In this document: positions 1 to 13,145 of the stretch, in pieces
Numbering within the stretch: position 1 is the first letter of the stretch
How the letters are laid out: each line of letters begins with the position of its first letter
Source: Charina bottae
Lineage: Eukaryota; Chordata; Lepidosauria; Squamata; Charinaidae
Length of the DNA: 64,000 nt
Reading direction: 5' to 3'
Assembly: GCA_023362775.1 (NCBI GenBank)
Contig: JALMGJ010000061.1
Coordinates: forward strand, 1,622,001 to 1,686,000
Notes under the pieces: generated by a model
The model's input: only the letters and a program-made list of their open reading frames with translations
Database searches by the model: none
What the model was told of the DNA's origin: nothing
Made by a program: the position numbers and the translations under genes

Positions 1-3000
1 GAAGCACCAGGCCTTTCGTGGAAATCTTGGGTTAAAGCAATACCCACGCAACACACTTGTGTTCTGTAGCCATATTGGGCACTTCACCACGGCCTAGGTG
101 TTGAGAGCTCCTAGGTGGCCTGGGGCACCCAGTCCATCGGCATGGCTGGCGCTCCTGGTTTCAGTCCGAAGCCCTCGCCGCCACGTGCTGTCCTCCTATG
201 GAACCCTGGGGAGATGATAGGAATAAGCCAGAGAAGAGCAGGCTGTTCACGGAGGGTTCATGGAGCACAGACAGCGAATTAAGGCATTTTAGAGAACCAG
301 TTTTGTATAAAAGATGTTCTCCCAACAGTTAAATTAAATATAGTTTCTGAGAAAGACCTTTATTTCTTGGTTGTGCCATTCTGAATATATTTTGCATGTG
401 TTTGTGTGTGTCCCCACCCTCCCAGTTACTTTGCTCCTGTTTTGGTAAACATCTGTGGTATTCTTCATTGTGTTCAGATTCTATGGGCCCCATTCTCCAT
501 TGTTTATTAGCTGTGAACAAGCAGTCAATGAAACTGCTGGGAAAGAAATTGATGTAGTCAAGCCTCTTTGTTTATGCCACAGTACTACAGAAATATTTGC
601 TCTGACCAACAGAGACTTCTCTTTTTCCACCTGAAGTCCTGCAGGACTGTTAGATGTTGGGAAATGAGTGAGACTCCCGTTTCAATGGGTTTTGGGTTGC
701 TACTCAACAAAATAAGGAATGAGCTGGGGACCATTTTAAAAAATACCCCAATAGAGTAGACTGGGAATTGCTTGGCCTTTTTGTGAGTACATACAGAAGG
801 AACTTTGGCTGATGCCTTTGCACTGGTTGGGTTCACACATTGTGCTAAGCCATGTACATACATATACAAACATGAATATTCAGACGTAGTGTGAGATGTG
901 AACCACTGAGCCAGACTGCTAGCTTGAATAGTGTTGTTTTCCTTAATTCCAGCCTCCCTCAGTCTGGAATTCCTCAGATGTGCTAAAAGAAAACTCTCAT
1001 CCTTCCAGCCAATGTTGTGACAAAATTCACTCTTACTTTCACTATAATCATAGGGATTGCCTGAAAAAGCTCCCAGGTCCATTTTTTAAAAACCATTGAC
1101 TTAAATCACTGTAACAACAAAAAGACGGGCTCAGATTTTTAATACTATATTCTGACAGTATAATTGTGCTTCTTAATACCTATGGAGAGAAAGTGCCAGA
1201 ATTAATCACGCTTTTAAACCGATCTTGACAAGATGGAATGTCGAATAAGGAGAACTGAATATGGAACTGTCAAAAGGACTTCCTTGTGTTTGTTTAAGGT
1301 TCCTTAACTTTTCTGTAAACTCTTTCAAAGTGTCCATTATTGTTATTATTCCAAAAAAGTAAAAGCCATTTTTTTCATTTCCCCCACCCAAACTGTTGTC
1401 CTTGATTGGGAACAGATTGTCAAGAATATTCTGGCCCACTTAGTATGGTGTCCCTCTCCATACACATGGCTGGCAGTTGGTCTTTAGCTATGGCATAGCC
1501 ACAAATCTTCTTATTCTCCCACGCTTTTGAGCTCAGCTTCTGCTCTCCTTGAGGCCAAGGATTCTGAGTGCATGGCAGTGAGCCTGGTATTCTCAGAATG
1601 TCTTGCAGGAAAGGGAGGAACATATTATTACATTCTAAACTGGTGAGGTCTAGATCTCACAAAGGCTCTACGACTTGAGCTGAAATACATCTTAGTCCTA
1701 AACAGGTGCATCCATACTGCAATTGCTCAGTGCTGAAAGAGGCAATCTATACATGTTCAATGGTAGCTTTGGTGTTCTGAGGAGATTTGGCTCACCAGAA
1801 GGGGATGTAGTCAAAACACACAGAGATTGGATCAACATGTTGTCTTATGCCATAGCTGGTTTATTCTGGGTGTCCTGAATAAATCATAGTGCCAGAGTTC
1901 ATGTAATATACTACATCAAAATCAAACACACCGTAGTGTTCATTGGCGATCACTCGTAGCCGAGTGAGTGGCTTAGTACAACGTGGGCGATCAAAGGTTT
2001 TCCCTTGTAGATCAAGGCAGGCAAGAATCAGCACTCTGGGCAGCTCCCCCTGAACTCTGCTGGATGAGCTCCACAGAAACGTTCTGGGTTCACATATTAG
2101 AGTAAACTATGGCTTACAACCACAGTGGTTGTCTGTACAGGCGCATGCAGGCTGGGTTGGATTCATACACTGCATCAACCCAAAATCAGACAAACCACGT
2201 TATAGTTTTATGTGTTATGTGAATCCAGCCCTTGCAGCCCACAATTTACGACTTAATGTAATGTGAACCCAGCGTATTATGGTTTTTCAATAAACCACAG
2301 GTAAGAAAGCCATGGGGTTCGCATCTGGGCATTTCTTAAGATCGGGTATCTTTGGGAAGACTTTGGATGTTCCATTTTGGTAAGCAATCTTACTTCCCTG
2401 GCCGTTAAGCTCAGCAGGCTTCTTCTGGATAAACATGCTTAGGATTGGACTATTAAAAGCTCCACACTGCCCCTTAAATTATAGCCTGCCACCACACCAC
2501 AGATTGTGGAATCCTGCCAGGAAAATCAGGTTAAGGCAGGGAGTTCTCTTCATCCTGCTCAATTCAGGAGGCTGCAGTACCTCAGCCAGTTGCCTAGCAA
2601 CCTGGATGCAAATTCCCATCCTGTCAGAAAGCATTTGTCTTTCCAGCAACTACTTGGACATGGAATCTCAAAGGGGAGGGTGGGGGGGGAGCTAATGAGG
2701 TTGTTTTAAAAAGGCAGCTCCTACGCAATCTTTGGGGAGTCTCTTTGATGCAGGGAATTCATAGCATAAAAAAGAAATGCTTTGTTTAAAAAAGTGACTG
2801 AACTAAATATGGCATGTCACAAATATGTTCTATTACAACAGTTGCAGGATAGCAGTTTATGGGATAGCTGACTGAAGATCCTCAGAAATTAGTCTTTTGG
2901 AGTTCAGTACTGTAGTGCTAACTCCCTTGAAGTGAATTTTAAACAATATCCTTAATAGTGAGGATGAATAAGACTTTCTTTAAAAAATGGCAGTATCTTG

Positions 3001-3486
3001 TTAGGCTGCAGCTCAATACAGTAGTAGAATGTCTGCCTTCTAATGTGATCGGTCCTCCATTCAATGCCCTACGTCCCTAGGTAAGTTGAGAAAGACTCCT
3101 GTCTGAAACCCTGAGAGCTACAGCCGGTCAGTTTGACAATAGTGGCCTAGATGAATGCACAGTTAACTCGGTACAAGTTAGCTGCCTAATTAACACATAA
3201 TTAAATCATGGCACATGGTGTGTTGAGATGGCAGTTCACTCTTTGATAACTGGAAAAGGACAGGATACTAGGTCATGGAGGAGGACAGAACTAGCCAAGG
3301 TTGCCCATCGTGTCCAAAGAGCACGTGCCTTTGAACAGCAAGTGCTGGACCCAAGCAAGAGTGAATCTGCTCTGTCCTGGGTTTCCTACACACTGCACAA
3401 ATATTTCCAAGATATGGTTAGCTATTAAGTCTTAGCCTGTTATATAAATCCAACTATTCTGGTTTGTTAACCATAGGGTGTTTTTT

Positions 3487-3722
3487 TTTAGATTTTTTAT
3501 CCCGCCTTTATTATTTTCATAAATAACTCAAGGCGGGGAACATACCTAATAGTCCTTCCTCCTCCTATTTTCCCCACAACAACAACCCTGTGAGGTGAGT
3601 TGGGCTGAGAGAGAGGGACTGGCCCAAAGTTGCCCAGCCGGCTTTCATGCCTAAGGCAGGACTAAACTCACAATATCCTGGTTTCTAGCCTGGTGCCTTA
3701 ACCACTAGACCAAACTGGCTAG
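3487..3722 (-). repeat. tRNA-derived MIR/L2-like SINE
   Basis: Read on the minus strand it starts with a tRNA-like A-box region (TAGTGGTTAAGGC), then a core with GGGCCAGTC and CTCAGCCCAAC, and ends in an AAGGCGGGATAAAAAA-type tail. This layout is typical of tRNA-headed SINEs mobilised by L2-like LINEs in squamates. It appears inserted in an older dispersed repeat whose pieces flank it. The family name is not certain from sequence alone. Confidence 0.6.
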
Positions 3723-5300
3723 TTTGTTGTTGAACACAAGGTATACACCTGGCCATTCTGACTAACTCAACAAATATGGATAAAATAACAACCTGGCTTG
3801 GCACGATGTGTGAATCTAGCAGTACATTGTGGGGGAAATGTGCCTAGTCAGATGGCAATGTAGTCTGATGCAGTGGAGTGCTTTTGATGATTCTAAAGAC
3901 TGAAACAAATTTTGGGAGGATGATATCACAGGGCTTAGAATCCCTCCTAGTTGGGGACTAAAAATGCAGTTCCTACAAGATTCCTCTGGGAAAAGCACTA
4001 GATGGTTGACAATGACTCACTCATTACCATTTGAAGAGACAGAAGCATCCTTGTGAGTACGCTTCTGGGGCAGTTTCACATTTATGCTTGGCCTATTTCA
4101 TTCTATTCAGTGTTTTAGAACAGATTATCTACTATGCCTTCCTGGTCTTTCTGTTTCCAACCCCCTGACTGGTTCTTGCTGTTCCATTAATTGAGATTAA
4201 TGTCTCAATCAGTTTCATAAAAGTGTAAATGTTGCTGGGAGAGGAATCTAATATCCATTGTGGCTCCAGATTTATTTATTTTGTCCTGAAATTAGCTGAT
4301 TTGCCACAGCAGCTGCCAAACTGCAAGCTCATCAAGAATTGTATTGCTATTGTCAAGACTTGTTTTTGTGTGTGTGAATTTTTTTAAAAAAATGTTTCAC
4401 ATTTTTGTTGAATAATGTAACTATTTCAGTCTGCCCAACGGAGACTGAATGAATATTAATTTTTAAAACTACTTTTTGCTCTTTCTTTCCTGAGAAATTT
4501 AGCTTGTTGATTGAGAGGTTAAGTTTCTTTCAATCTTGGGCTTCCAGATGGATTTGAATTACATCTGCCATTGTTCTTCCAGCATGCTATCCTCCTAGGA
4601 GAGCTGCGAGTTGCCATTTAACACATCTGGAGGAATAAAGTTGGAGCAAGGTGGCCTACATTCTTATTGGGCCTTTTGGGTGCCTTCCACATCAGAAAGT
4701 CGTATTGCAAAAAAGAAAATGACTTCTTTCATTTAAGTCTCCCAACAGTATTTTGACTGACGATTTGAAATGTGGTTACGTCTCATCTTTCTTTCCTGTA
4801 AGTGGGCAGTGCTAGCAGCCCCACGGGTCCTTGACAATGTGCCTCCATATTTCTGCCATGTTTTGCTCTTCAGTATGCAGCTCTCTTGCCATTCAGAACT
4901 AACATCTAACAGTTAGACAGAATGAGGTGCCTTCCTCATGTCGCAGATGTTGGAGAGCAAGAAAGAGGGAACTGAAATTGTGCAGCATCTTTCTATATAT
5001 TCCATTTCATGTGAGCCAATATTATGAAGATGCAAACCTCTGAAATCGTGAAGATGATCAAGCAATAATGGTCATAGCTCAGTTTCAGCCAGCTTATTCA
5101 AACCACTTTTCTCAAGGTTCTCTGCGCAGCATCTAACTCGACTAGAATCTATAAACTGAACCACTAAAACATTCTTCCTCAGCTTCAAAGGCAGCCTGTA
5201 GGATCCCACTAGAATTACACTGGGGCTGGACAGCAACACTCACTCAACAGGTTCCTGTTGAGAAAGACCTACATCTGTTTCCCTCACACTTCCTCTAGAA

Positions 5301-5536
5301 CAGGGATGCCCAACCTTTTTGGCACCAGGGACTGGTCATGGAAGACAATTTTTCCCCGGCCCCGGGGGCGGGGGGTTTGCAGGCAGGAGCCAATCTCGTG
5401 CACCGGGGGGTGGGGTTTGCAGGTGGGAGCCAATCTCGTGCACCGGGGGGTGGGGTTTGCAGGTGGGAGCCCCGCGGCCCACTTCCTAACAGGCTGACCC
5501 ACTAGTGGGCCGCAGCCCACAGGTTGGGGACCCCTG
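5301..5536. mobile_element. Non-autonomous hAT transposon with perfect 8-bp TSD
   Basis: The element starts CAGGGATGCCCAACC and ends GGTTGGGGACCCCTG, giving imperfect terminal inverted repeats. It is flanked by perfect 8-bp duplications CTCTAGAA (5293-5300 and 5537-5544), matching the hAT target preference nTCTAGAn. The interior has no coding capacity. It carries about 2.5 copies of a GC-rich unit of about 40 bp (5372-5471) containing GTGGGAGCCAATCTCGTG. It was presumably mobilised in trans by a hAT transposase. Confidence 0.85.
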
Positions 5537-8390
5537 CTCTAGAAGATTTTGAACTATACTTCCTATTATTCCCTATTAACTGACATGGAAGACGTTGTAC
5601 TCCATAACATAGGGGGCATCTGTCATAAATTCAATTTGATTCAACTCATTTATCATTACAGAGCAATTTCAAATGTACTTACACAGGCACCCTTCATATT
5701 TCAAAAGGGAGAAGTTAGGACTATTGCATGCCTTCTTCTATAGAAGGCCACATTGGGTGAAGAGGAAAGAAGTTGTCTAGCAGATTTGGGAATAGAACTA
5801 ACTCCTATTTTCTTGTTTTAGCAAGAAGCAAAGCAGTAACACCCCAAAAGTGTTATATTTAGCTTCCAAGGATTTATGTAACATCTCTGACACATACTGT
5901 TTCAAAATGTGCAAGCTGTACAAGCCATACTTTTTTTTTTTTTACCAAGACTTCATCTCAAGATTTGATTTTATCAGTTTTATGGCCACAGAACAATTTC
6001 ACATTCAGGACATTTCTAACAAGTCAACTGTTAGAAGTCAACCCTGAGCTACAGAGATTCTCTTCTAATGAAAATACTGTGTGGATACCAAGTTGGGAGA
6101 AAGTGCAATGCATATGTACTCTTGTCTTTCTTACTCACTTATTTCCAGATATTAAAACTCCATTTTGGCTGTGCCTTGAGATAATCAAACCCCATCTGGT
6201 CAGTAAGTTTTTCAAGAAACCTCTCAGAAAAGATTCTGAGAACTGTTTTGATTCAAGCAGTACTGATACCAAAATATTCACCAACCCCAGTTACTCATCC
6301 CAACTCATTATGCTTGGCTGCACAGAGTTTAATCTTCATTAGCCGAATGGCTTCCCAAGTCTTGCAGTTGGCAGAAGATCTTGTGTTTTTTCCAATCAAC
6401 AGGTCACTAAATCATTAGCCACAGAGGTATGTCTCTTGAACCACAAAGGGCCTTTTAGAGGTAGTTCTAAGTGCCAAATTCTTACTTCTCAAGTTATACT
6501 TAAATTGGAAGCGAGAGGCCAGGAAGGCATGCCCTGCTTCTATGAAAGGCAGCTACAAATTGTATCTTCCTCACCAATTCAAATAATCTATTGTTGCATA
6601 TGCAACAATGCCAGCTCACTACCCAGGTGCTCTATCTATCCAGCTATCCAGCTATCAACATCAGACAGAGGGAAAGACTGATCTTAGGTCTTCCAGTGAG
6701 TCATGCTTGACTGAGGACTTGAACCCTGTATCCCTTCTGTCTGCTGGGCAGCATAATCACTCTATCATACTAGATAAGTTGCATATCAAAGTACAGTATC
6801 AGTGAGCAGACAAAGAAGGAAAAATGTTCAAAGGCATTAAATATTTGTTTGGAGGAAATCTCAGCTGTGGGCAAAATTGTGTTGCTGTCTTTTTTGAAGA
6901 AAAATGTTTCCTGAGAGTGTGTCTCATCTCCTCTGGATCTACCACTAAGGAGGGAGTTGATCTAGGAAGGGAAAAAGCTCCAACTAAATCCTCTTTTGTC
7001 AGATCAGACATACCACCTCTACCCTCCTACAACTTACTCTCCTGTTACAACACCTCTACCAGAGGAATGAAAATCATAAATGCTGGCACACCTGTTTAGA
7101 TAAGAATGTCTTCCAAGAGTACAATTGCATAAGGAACTGGGTCCTACCCACATCTTTTCTGTATTTAGAATCAAGTTGGGTGTTTCCAGTTTTTCAGTCT
7201 ATTTCAACTACAGTGAAAATTTATTTACAGATGTTTTAAATGGGATAGCCTTACTGAACTGGGTGTGTTGCTATGTTCCTCAGTTGGCTTAAGTTCTCAT
7301 TACTCAGCCCCAAATTGTGGTGACTGATATTGCTATATTTGGATGACTGACAGAATCACGCACTCCATAAAGGAAAATAGGAAACTGTCACTTCCTTGTT
7401 TTCCTTCTGATAGAACAGGAAAAAAAGTGGCATAACCAAGACCACGTGTTACTCTGGACAGACTCACGGGGTTGGGGGCGGGTGGAGAGAAGCTGGCCAC
7501 TCTACCCCTTTCTGTTTCTTTTCTACACTCCAATGTCACTAAGGGACATTGAGTGTAGAAAGAGACAAATTCATGAGGGCTCTTTAGGACCATCTTATAT
7601 TAAAAGCTCATAAATACTTAGTTCAAATGCTGGAACTTAGCTGTCAAAAATCAGATAACTAATTGGTGAAAACAGCCCAAGGGAAGGGTTCTGTGGGAGA
7701 AATGGTGAATTCAGCGAGCATCCTATACAGGTAGAACCATATGTTGCAAAACAAACAAGAGGTTCACAAACCTATATTTCCCTTGTTATGCAAAGGCAGG
7801 TATGTGATTATTTTTCAGAAGAGGATTAATATGCAGGTAGAGAGTATTCAATCCTACCTTGGTTTTCTCCCACAATCATTCTTAGGGGCCATTTTAATCT
7901 GCTTACTTTTTTCATAACTGGGCTACAGAATTGGATATAAGGTTGTGGGGGGGAAGAGAGGAGTGGACAAAGAAAGAGAGTTGCATGGCATAATAAGAAG
8001 GCAGAGGAAGATTAAGAAGTAATGTTCTGGAGTAAATTCTGGAGGGAGGGGAAATGGTGCTGCACATTTGTAGAATGTCAAGGAAAAACAGAACATGCTA
8101 GTATATATCTGGCTGGCTGACATTCCATACTAGAACATTTTGCTGCTGCTCCCTCTTGTTTGTGAACTGGAGAATTAGAAGCAACCAGCTACTCAGCTTT
8201 GGCTGTTATGAGCAGGATGCATTTATGAATACCAACTATTTGTCACAATGAATTTTGCATAAAGAGGACAGGAGTGGGGAACTGATTTCCTGCCAAGGAC
8301 TACATTCCTGTAGGAGTAATCTGTTGGAGTCTGCACATCAGAAGGAAAAAGATGGTTAGCTGTCCAGAATCATGTATATGAGATGGGCAG

Positions 8391-8462
8391 CTACATACAT
8401 ACATACATACATACATACATACATACATACATACATACATACATACATACATACATACATAC
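8391..8462. repeat. (CATA)n microsatellite
   Basis: About 17 uninterrupted tetranucleotide CATA units. A simple sequence repeat, probably length-polymorphic. Confidence 0.95.
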
Positions 8463-8725
8463 TGTAAGCAGCAGTGCCCAAACTGGGCAGAGCCATGTCC
8501 TTTCTGTCATTTGATTTTCTTCCTTACAGCCATCCCCCTTCCCCCTTCCCATTATTTCTCCATCTCTTTAGGCTTCTTCTCATTCTCACTTTCCTTCTCA
8601 GTACTGTATGATATTAAACTGAACCACAGGTTACTCACCTCTAAACTGAAACAACAGGAAATTCCTAAGAGCTGTTAGCCTTGCTGAAGTCAGCTAAACT
8701 GACAAGAATGTAGATTGCGCTCTGA

Positions 8726-8792
8726 GTGCGTGCGTGCGTGTGTGTGTGTGTGCGTGTGCGTGCGTGCGTGCATTCATTCATTCATTCATTCG
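8726..8792. repeat. Compound (GTGC)n/(TG)n/(ATTC)n microsatellite
   Basis: GTGC and TG units run directly into five ATTC-type units. Simple repeat; the open frame through it is artefactual. Confidence 0.9.
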
Positions 8793-10996
8793 TTTAATGC
8801 AACTGGCCTTGGCACTGTCTTGGAAAAGACATTTGAATTGCAGCTACATAAAAAGCTTGAAACGATAATCCCTGATCTGAGTCAGCACAATGTATTAACA
8901 GATTGTTAAAAATCAGATGAATCTCAGCCAGGCTGCCTAGTAACGTCTATGTGCTACTGAAGAAGGGGCAGTGACACAGCACTTCCTTAGAGCAGAAGTG
9001 GGGTGAGGTAGCAAAAATACACCAGGCCAGACTGCCATATTGGCTGGAATGAACTGAGGGGAGGCAAAGAGCTCCAGAGTGATGTGCTTGCATTTTCTGT
9101 TGGGTGGTTTTGCAGCGGAAAGGTGACTCCAAACCCTCCCGTGCAGCTATGAAGGAGACTTGGGATGGAAGAGCAAGGGAGAGGAACCGCTGGCAACAGG
9201 ACAGTATCAGGTGTCCCAGACTAGGGCTGAAGGTATCCAGACTGGAAGTTTGTGCTCTCTAACCGAAGGGCCGCAGGTGGAACAGAAATCTTGATCCTGA
9301 ATTGGAGAACAAAATCCAGTAAGAAAAACATATTGCTTATTTGCTAGACGGGGACATGAACAGCATGGCATTATTCTAGTTCAAGCATGGGATTCGTGAG
9401 CATTCTGGAAAACCATGCCTCGGGTTTGTACAGGGTCTTTTCCCTTACCGGAAATTATATGGTGAGAAGGAGGAGCCTAGCTCTTTTATAAGAATAGCCA
9501 GAAAAGGGAGTGATATGAGAACTTTGTAAGAATGTCCTAGGCAAGCATTTGTCTCTTTATGTTTGCATGTGTGCGCGGGGGGGGGGGGGGGGGAGAATGT
9601 ATACATATATGTGTATGAGCCTATATGAATATTGATATATAAGTATACCTGTATACATGAGTGTGTGTGCATGTATTTTTCAGGAATACTTTGTTTCACC
9701 AGAATTCCTCTTTAAAAAATAATGTATCGACTTTTTTTTTCTTATTAGACAAAGTTATCCAACAGCATTTCCTAGATACTTGTCACTGGGGAAACTTAAG
9801 CATTCATCTTTTATCTGCAGAGAAACTTGGCAGAAGAATCCCAAATTAAACCGATCAGTCAATGTCACTTGAGATCCTATCTGAGAAAGAAAGACCAAAA
9901 TCTATTTACCCAAAAAAGTTTAGGAGAGCTATGTTTTGCATACGACACCATCTCACAATGTTTTCTCCATTCCTTATTGTAAATATAATTGTAATTCTGG
10001 AGGCTATTTCAAATATTACTGGGTATACTCAATAGGACACTGGTCCAGCCAAGGGCTTCTTTATAACTGTGCCAATACAAGCTGCATATTTGTAAACACA
10101 GTTGTAACCTCTTAGGTGCATTTTAAGGAACCACATTCTTAGCAGGCACTGCACCATTGCTGCCCAAAACCTGGAATGAGTTTTCTGTGATCTAAATGTT
10201 AAGATTTACATGACCAAAGTAAAAAACAATTTGTTTGCTTAATAACTTACATTTTGTTTATCTTTTCAGTCTCCAGCATCTTCTAAACCAGGCTTCCAAT
10301 CAGATATTCCTCAGATGTGTTGGGACTGCAACTCCCAGAATTCCCATTCTGCATAAACAAAACCACAAGTAAATCATATGTTGCTTGAAAATTCATCTTT
10401 GACATCTGCTTGGCTACAGCTGAAAGGAGACAAATTGGGCTAAAATGGCCATTGTTCTCTACTGTAGCTGTTTCTAGTTCCACATAAACCTTAGCCAAAA
10501 CCCACATGATCTGGTGGCAGATCTATACTCATTCTTGACAAAAATTAAAAAGCACATCAGTTAGAATGGTCAAAATCTATTGGGAACTTGTCACTTTGAA
10601 CAGCCTAGAATCTTAATGCAACTCTGAATCAATGAACTAGATGCTGACTCAAACAGAAGAGGAACCTGAATTATCACTGATTTCCCCAGAGGAAGTTAAT
10701 CCAAAGAAATGGACAGGAGCTGGCAGAAACTTAAGGGAAGTAACAGAACAGTCTTTCTCACATGTACTAGATCAACTCTCATAATTCCTACCCAGCAACC
10801 ACATAGAAAAAACCATGTGGATGCTTTCTCATTTAATAATCTTCAAGTTATTGGGAACAATTTGAAGACAAATAAATGGCAGGAAGATGCATGTAACAGC
10901 ATATCAAAAAGTCCATTAATGGGTGCAATGCTCTTTCTCAGCTGAGCTTTAATTTCTTGTTTAATTCAGGTGTACTACTAAAATCTGCTCATTCAT

Positions 10997-11461
10997 GTCT
11001 GTAGCTTGAATCATGTCAACTGGATTTCTATTTTCTCAGTGGAAACGTTTCGCTCCTTATCCAAGGAGCTTCTTCAGTCTGAGCAAAGTTAGTAAGGGAA
11101 TCCTAAATATGTTTCTAGGTAGCTGTGTGACCTTACACCTGGGGCTAGGTCATGGTTATATTGAGATGTTATTTTAAGTCCTGTTATCATCTAAAGGAGG
11201 ATCGTTAAGATCACCATGCTGCTGTTGAGCTTGTGAAATGGTCTTAATCTTCCTAGGAACAGAAGACAAAGCAGGGAGGAAAATGGGGGAAAGATTGTGC
11301 CTGAGGCCCCCACCTCTATTCAAGGAAGGATTTTCCAAGTTGGCATAAATGGATTCCTTGACCCCTCTCTCAAACCACCTATCTTCTCTGTCTAAAATGT
11401 GAACATTAATGTCCTCAAATGAGTGTCCTTTTTCCTTTAGATGCTCATTCATGCTCATACA
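10997..11461 (-). mobile_element. Penelope-like retroelement fragment, copy 1 (3' end)
   Basis: On the minus strand an open frame of 94 codons (11458-11174) carries GHSFEDINVHILDRED, RWFERGVKESIYANLE, PSLNRGGGLRHNLSP and PALSSVPRKIK. I recognise this as the C-terminal part of a Penelope-like element protein, in the region of its GIY-YIG endonuclease. Past the stop the same strand continues to a conserved end with a hammerhead-like fold (11041-11077) and a tail ending at 10997. The reverse transcriptase part is missing, so this is a truncated, non-autonomous copy. It shares sequence with copies at 20700 and 35048. Family assignment is from memory of related fish and reptile proteins. Confidence 0.7.
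11041..11077 (-). ncRNA. Hammerhead-like ribozyme motif in Penelope-like element
   Basis: On the minus strand: CTGAAGA, then A, then a 7-bp stem GCTCCTT/AAGGAGC with loop GGAT, then GAAAC and GTTTCC. This matches the hammerhead core order CUGANGA, stem II, GAAA and a very short stem III (AC/GU). Such minimal hammerheads are known in Penelope-like elements. There is one extra A between CTGAAGA and stem II compared with the strict consensus, so activity is uncertain. Confidence 0.5.
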
Positions 11462-13145
11462 GTATTTTATATAACAGTGACGTCATGCTTAAAAACTTGC
11501 CAACCAATTTATCCTAATAGAACAGTTAAGAGGAAGATGTGAAAATGAAAACAAATAAAGACAGACACTGCCAGAATAAATGACTATTATCTCCACATGT
11601 CTCTCCTCCCATCTCCTATTACAGTGGTGTTCATGGTAGTCACCAGGATTGCAGACTTACTTCAACAAGAACAGTTTTATTTTGCTGATTCTTTATATTG
11701 TCCGTTGGCACTCAGCTCTCCTTTTTCTACTGAATTTCAAAACCTGAAATATTTTTTCCAGGACAAGCTTTGTTAGGATAATTCTGTAAACTCTCTAGCC
11801 TGATATACAGTACATTTGTTAATAAAGCCACATTTTGAGTACATTTCTGTTGAAAATATGATGCAGAGAATTCACTCTTTGCCCAAGCAATAAATTCCTT
11901 AAACCAAAGAACTTCTAAAAAAATATGGAATAAGAAAAAGCCACTAACCAGCACAGGTCCTTCTTACTGATAACTACAAAGCCCAGTAATGTGTAGATAT
12001 TGCCATAAGAGCCTCAAAATCACATCCCACTTCTAAAGTAGAAAATGGTTTTCCTAAGCCCTGAAGCCCATTAATAAAAAAGTAAATATTAACCTAGGCT
12101 ACAGTCACTTCTTTTATAATACTGGCTGGAAGCCTAGTGGTATATTGTACTATACTTGATCTCCTGCTGTATTGATAATCTGTAATGCCAGCCTCTGGTC
12201 ACTCAAAGTGGAGGAGCTGCATTCTACCAGATAACAAGTGGCTGGGGTTAGGTTTAGGGTTCTGACTACCAACCCATCACAAAGCCACAAAGAATGAAAA
12301 CCTTGCCAGTTGTTAAAGACCTCGGATAACTTCCATTAAGTTTCCTTCAATTATTAAAAAAAAGATTATTTAGAAAATATTGATATATCTGCAAAATTTA
12401 TATAGCACATATATAAAGCATACAGTGGCCATTGCATAAATGTGATGTCCACAGAATGATGGTCCTTTGTAATCTGTCACAATTAAATTAAATTGCAGCT
12501 AAATTAATTTAGTTTTACTTTAAAAAGCAGAAAAGCGGCAGTATCTTAAGTAATCAGCAACCTTGTAAGACCACAAAAAGCATCCACAAAGAAGAGAAAT
12601 ATGAAAGGAAAATTAAACAAGCAAGCCTTTCCAAATTGGGGATTTGTAGAGTTTTTACAAGGGAGGTAGCAATGAAATAAACTTCAATCTAGAGAGCAAA
12701 AGAAAGCAGGTCACACTGCATTATTTAGCCAAATTGTCATTCAAGCCTTGGGAAATGTCAAGAGAGAGGAAGAACCATTGTTTGTGTGTGCTTAGTTTTG
12801 TCAAGCAGTGCAAACATAAGAGATCAAGAAAGGATTTTCTTGGAATGTATGCTCATTATATGACATCTGTGCCCTAAAGAGTTATGTGGGGGCAAGGGGG
12901 GGATGTAACACATTTAGGATTCACTTCTATATGTGCAGTTCTCACCAAACACATTGGGAATAGAAATATGAAAGACTAAATTGTGAAACTACAAAAAGAG
13001 CTTGTGGCATTTTGTTTGGGTTTCTTTTATTTGCACAATTGTAGCTTTGAAAAGGAGACTAAGTTTTCTTCACTGAGGATATTCAGTTCCATAAGACAGT
13101 TGTGTTACAACCTACCTGTTAAAAATTGCCTAGTCCTAAGCAATA

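Noticed and set aside
5372..5471. CRISPR-like short array
   Set aside because: A tandem array without spacers inside a hAT transposon in a vertebrate genome.
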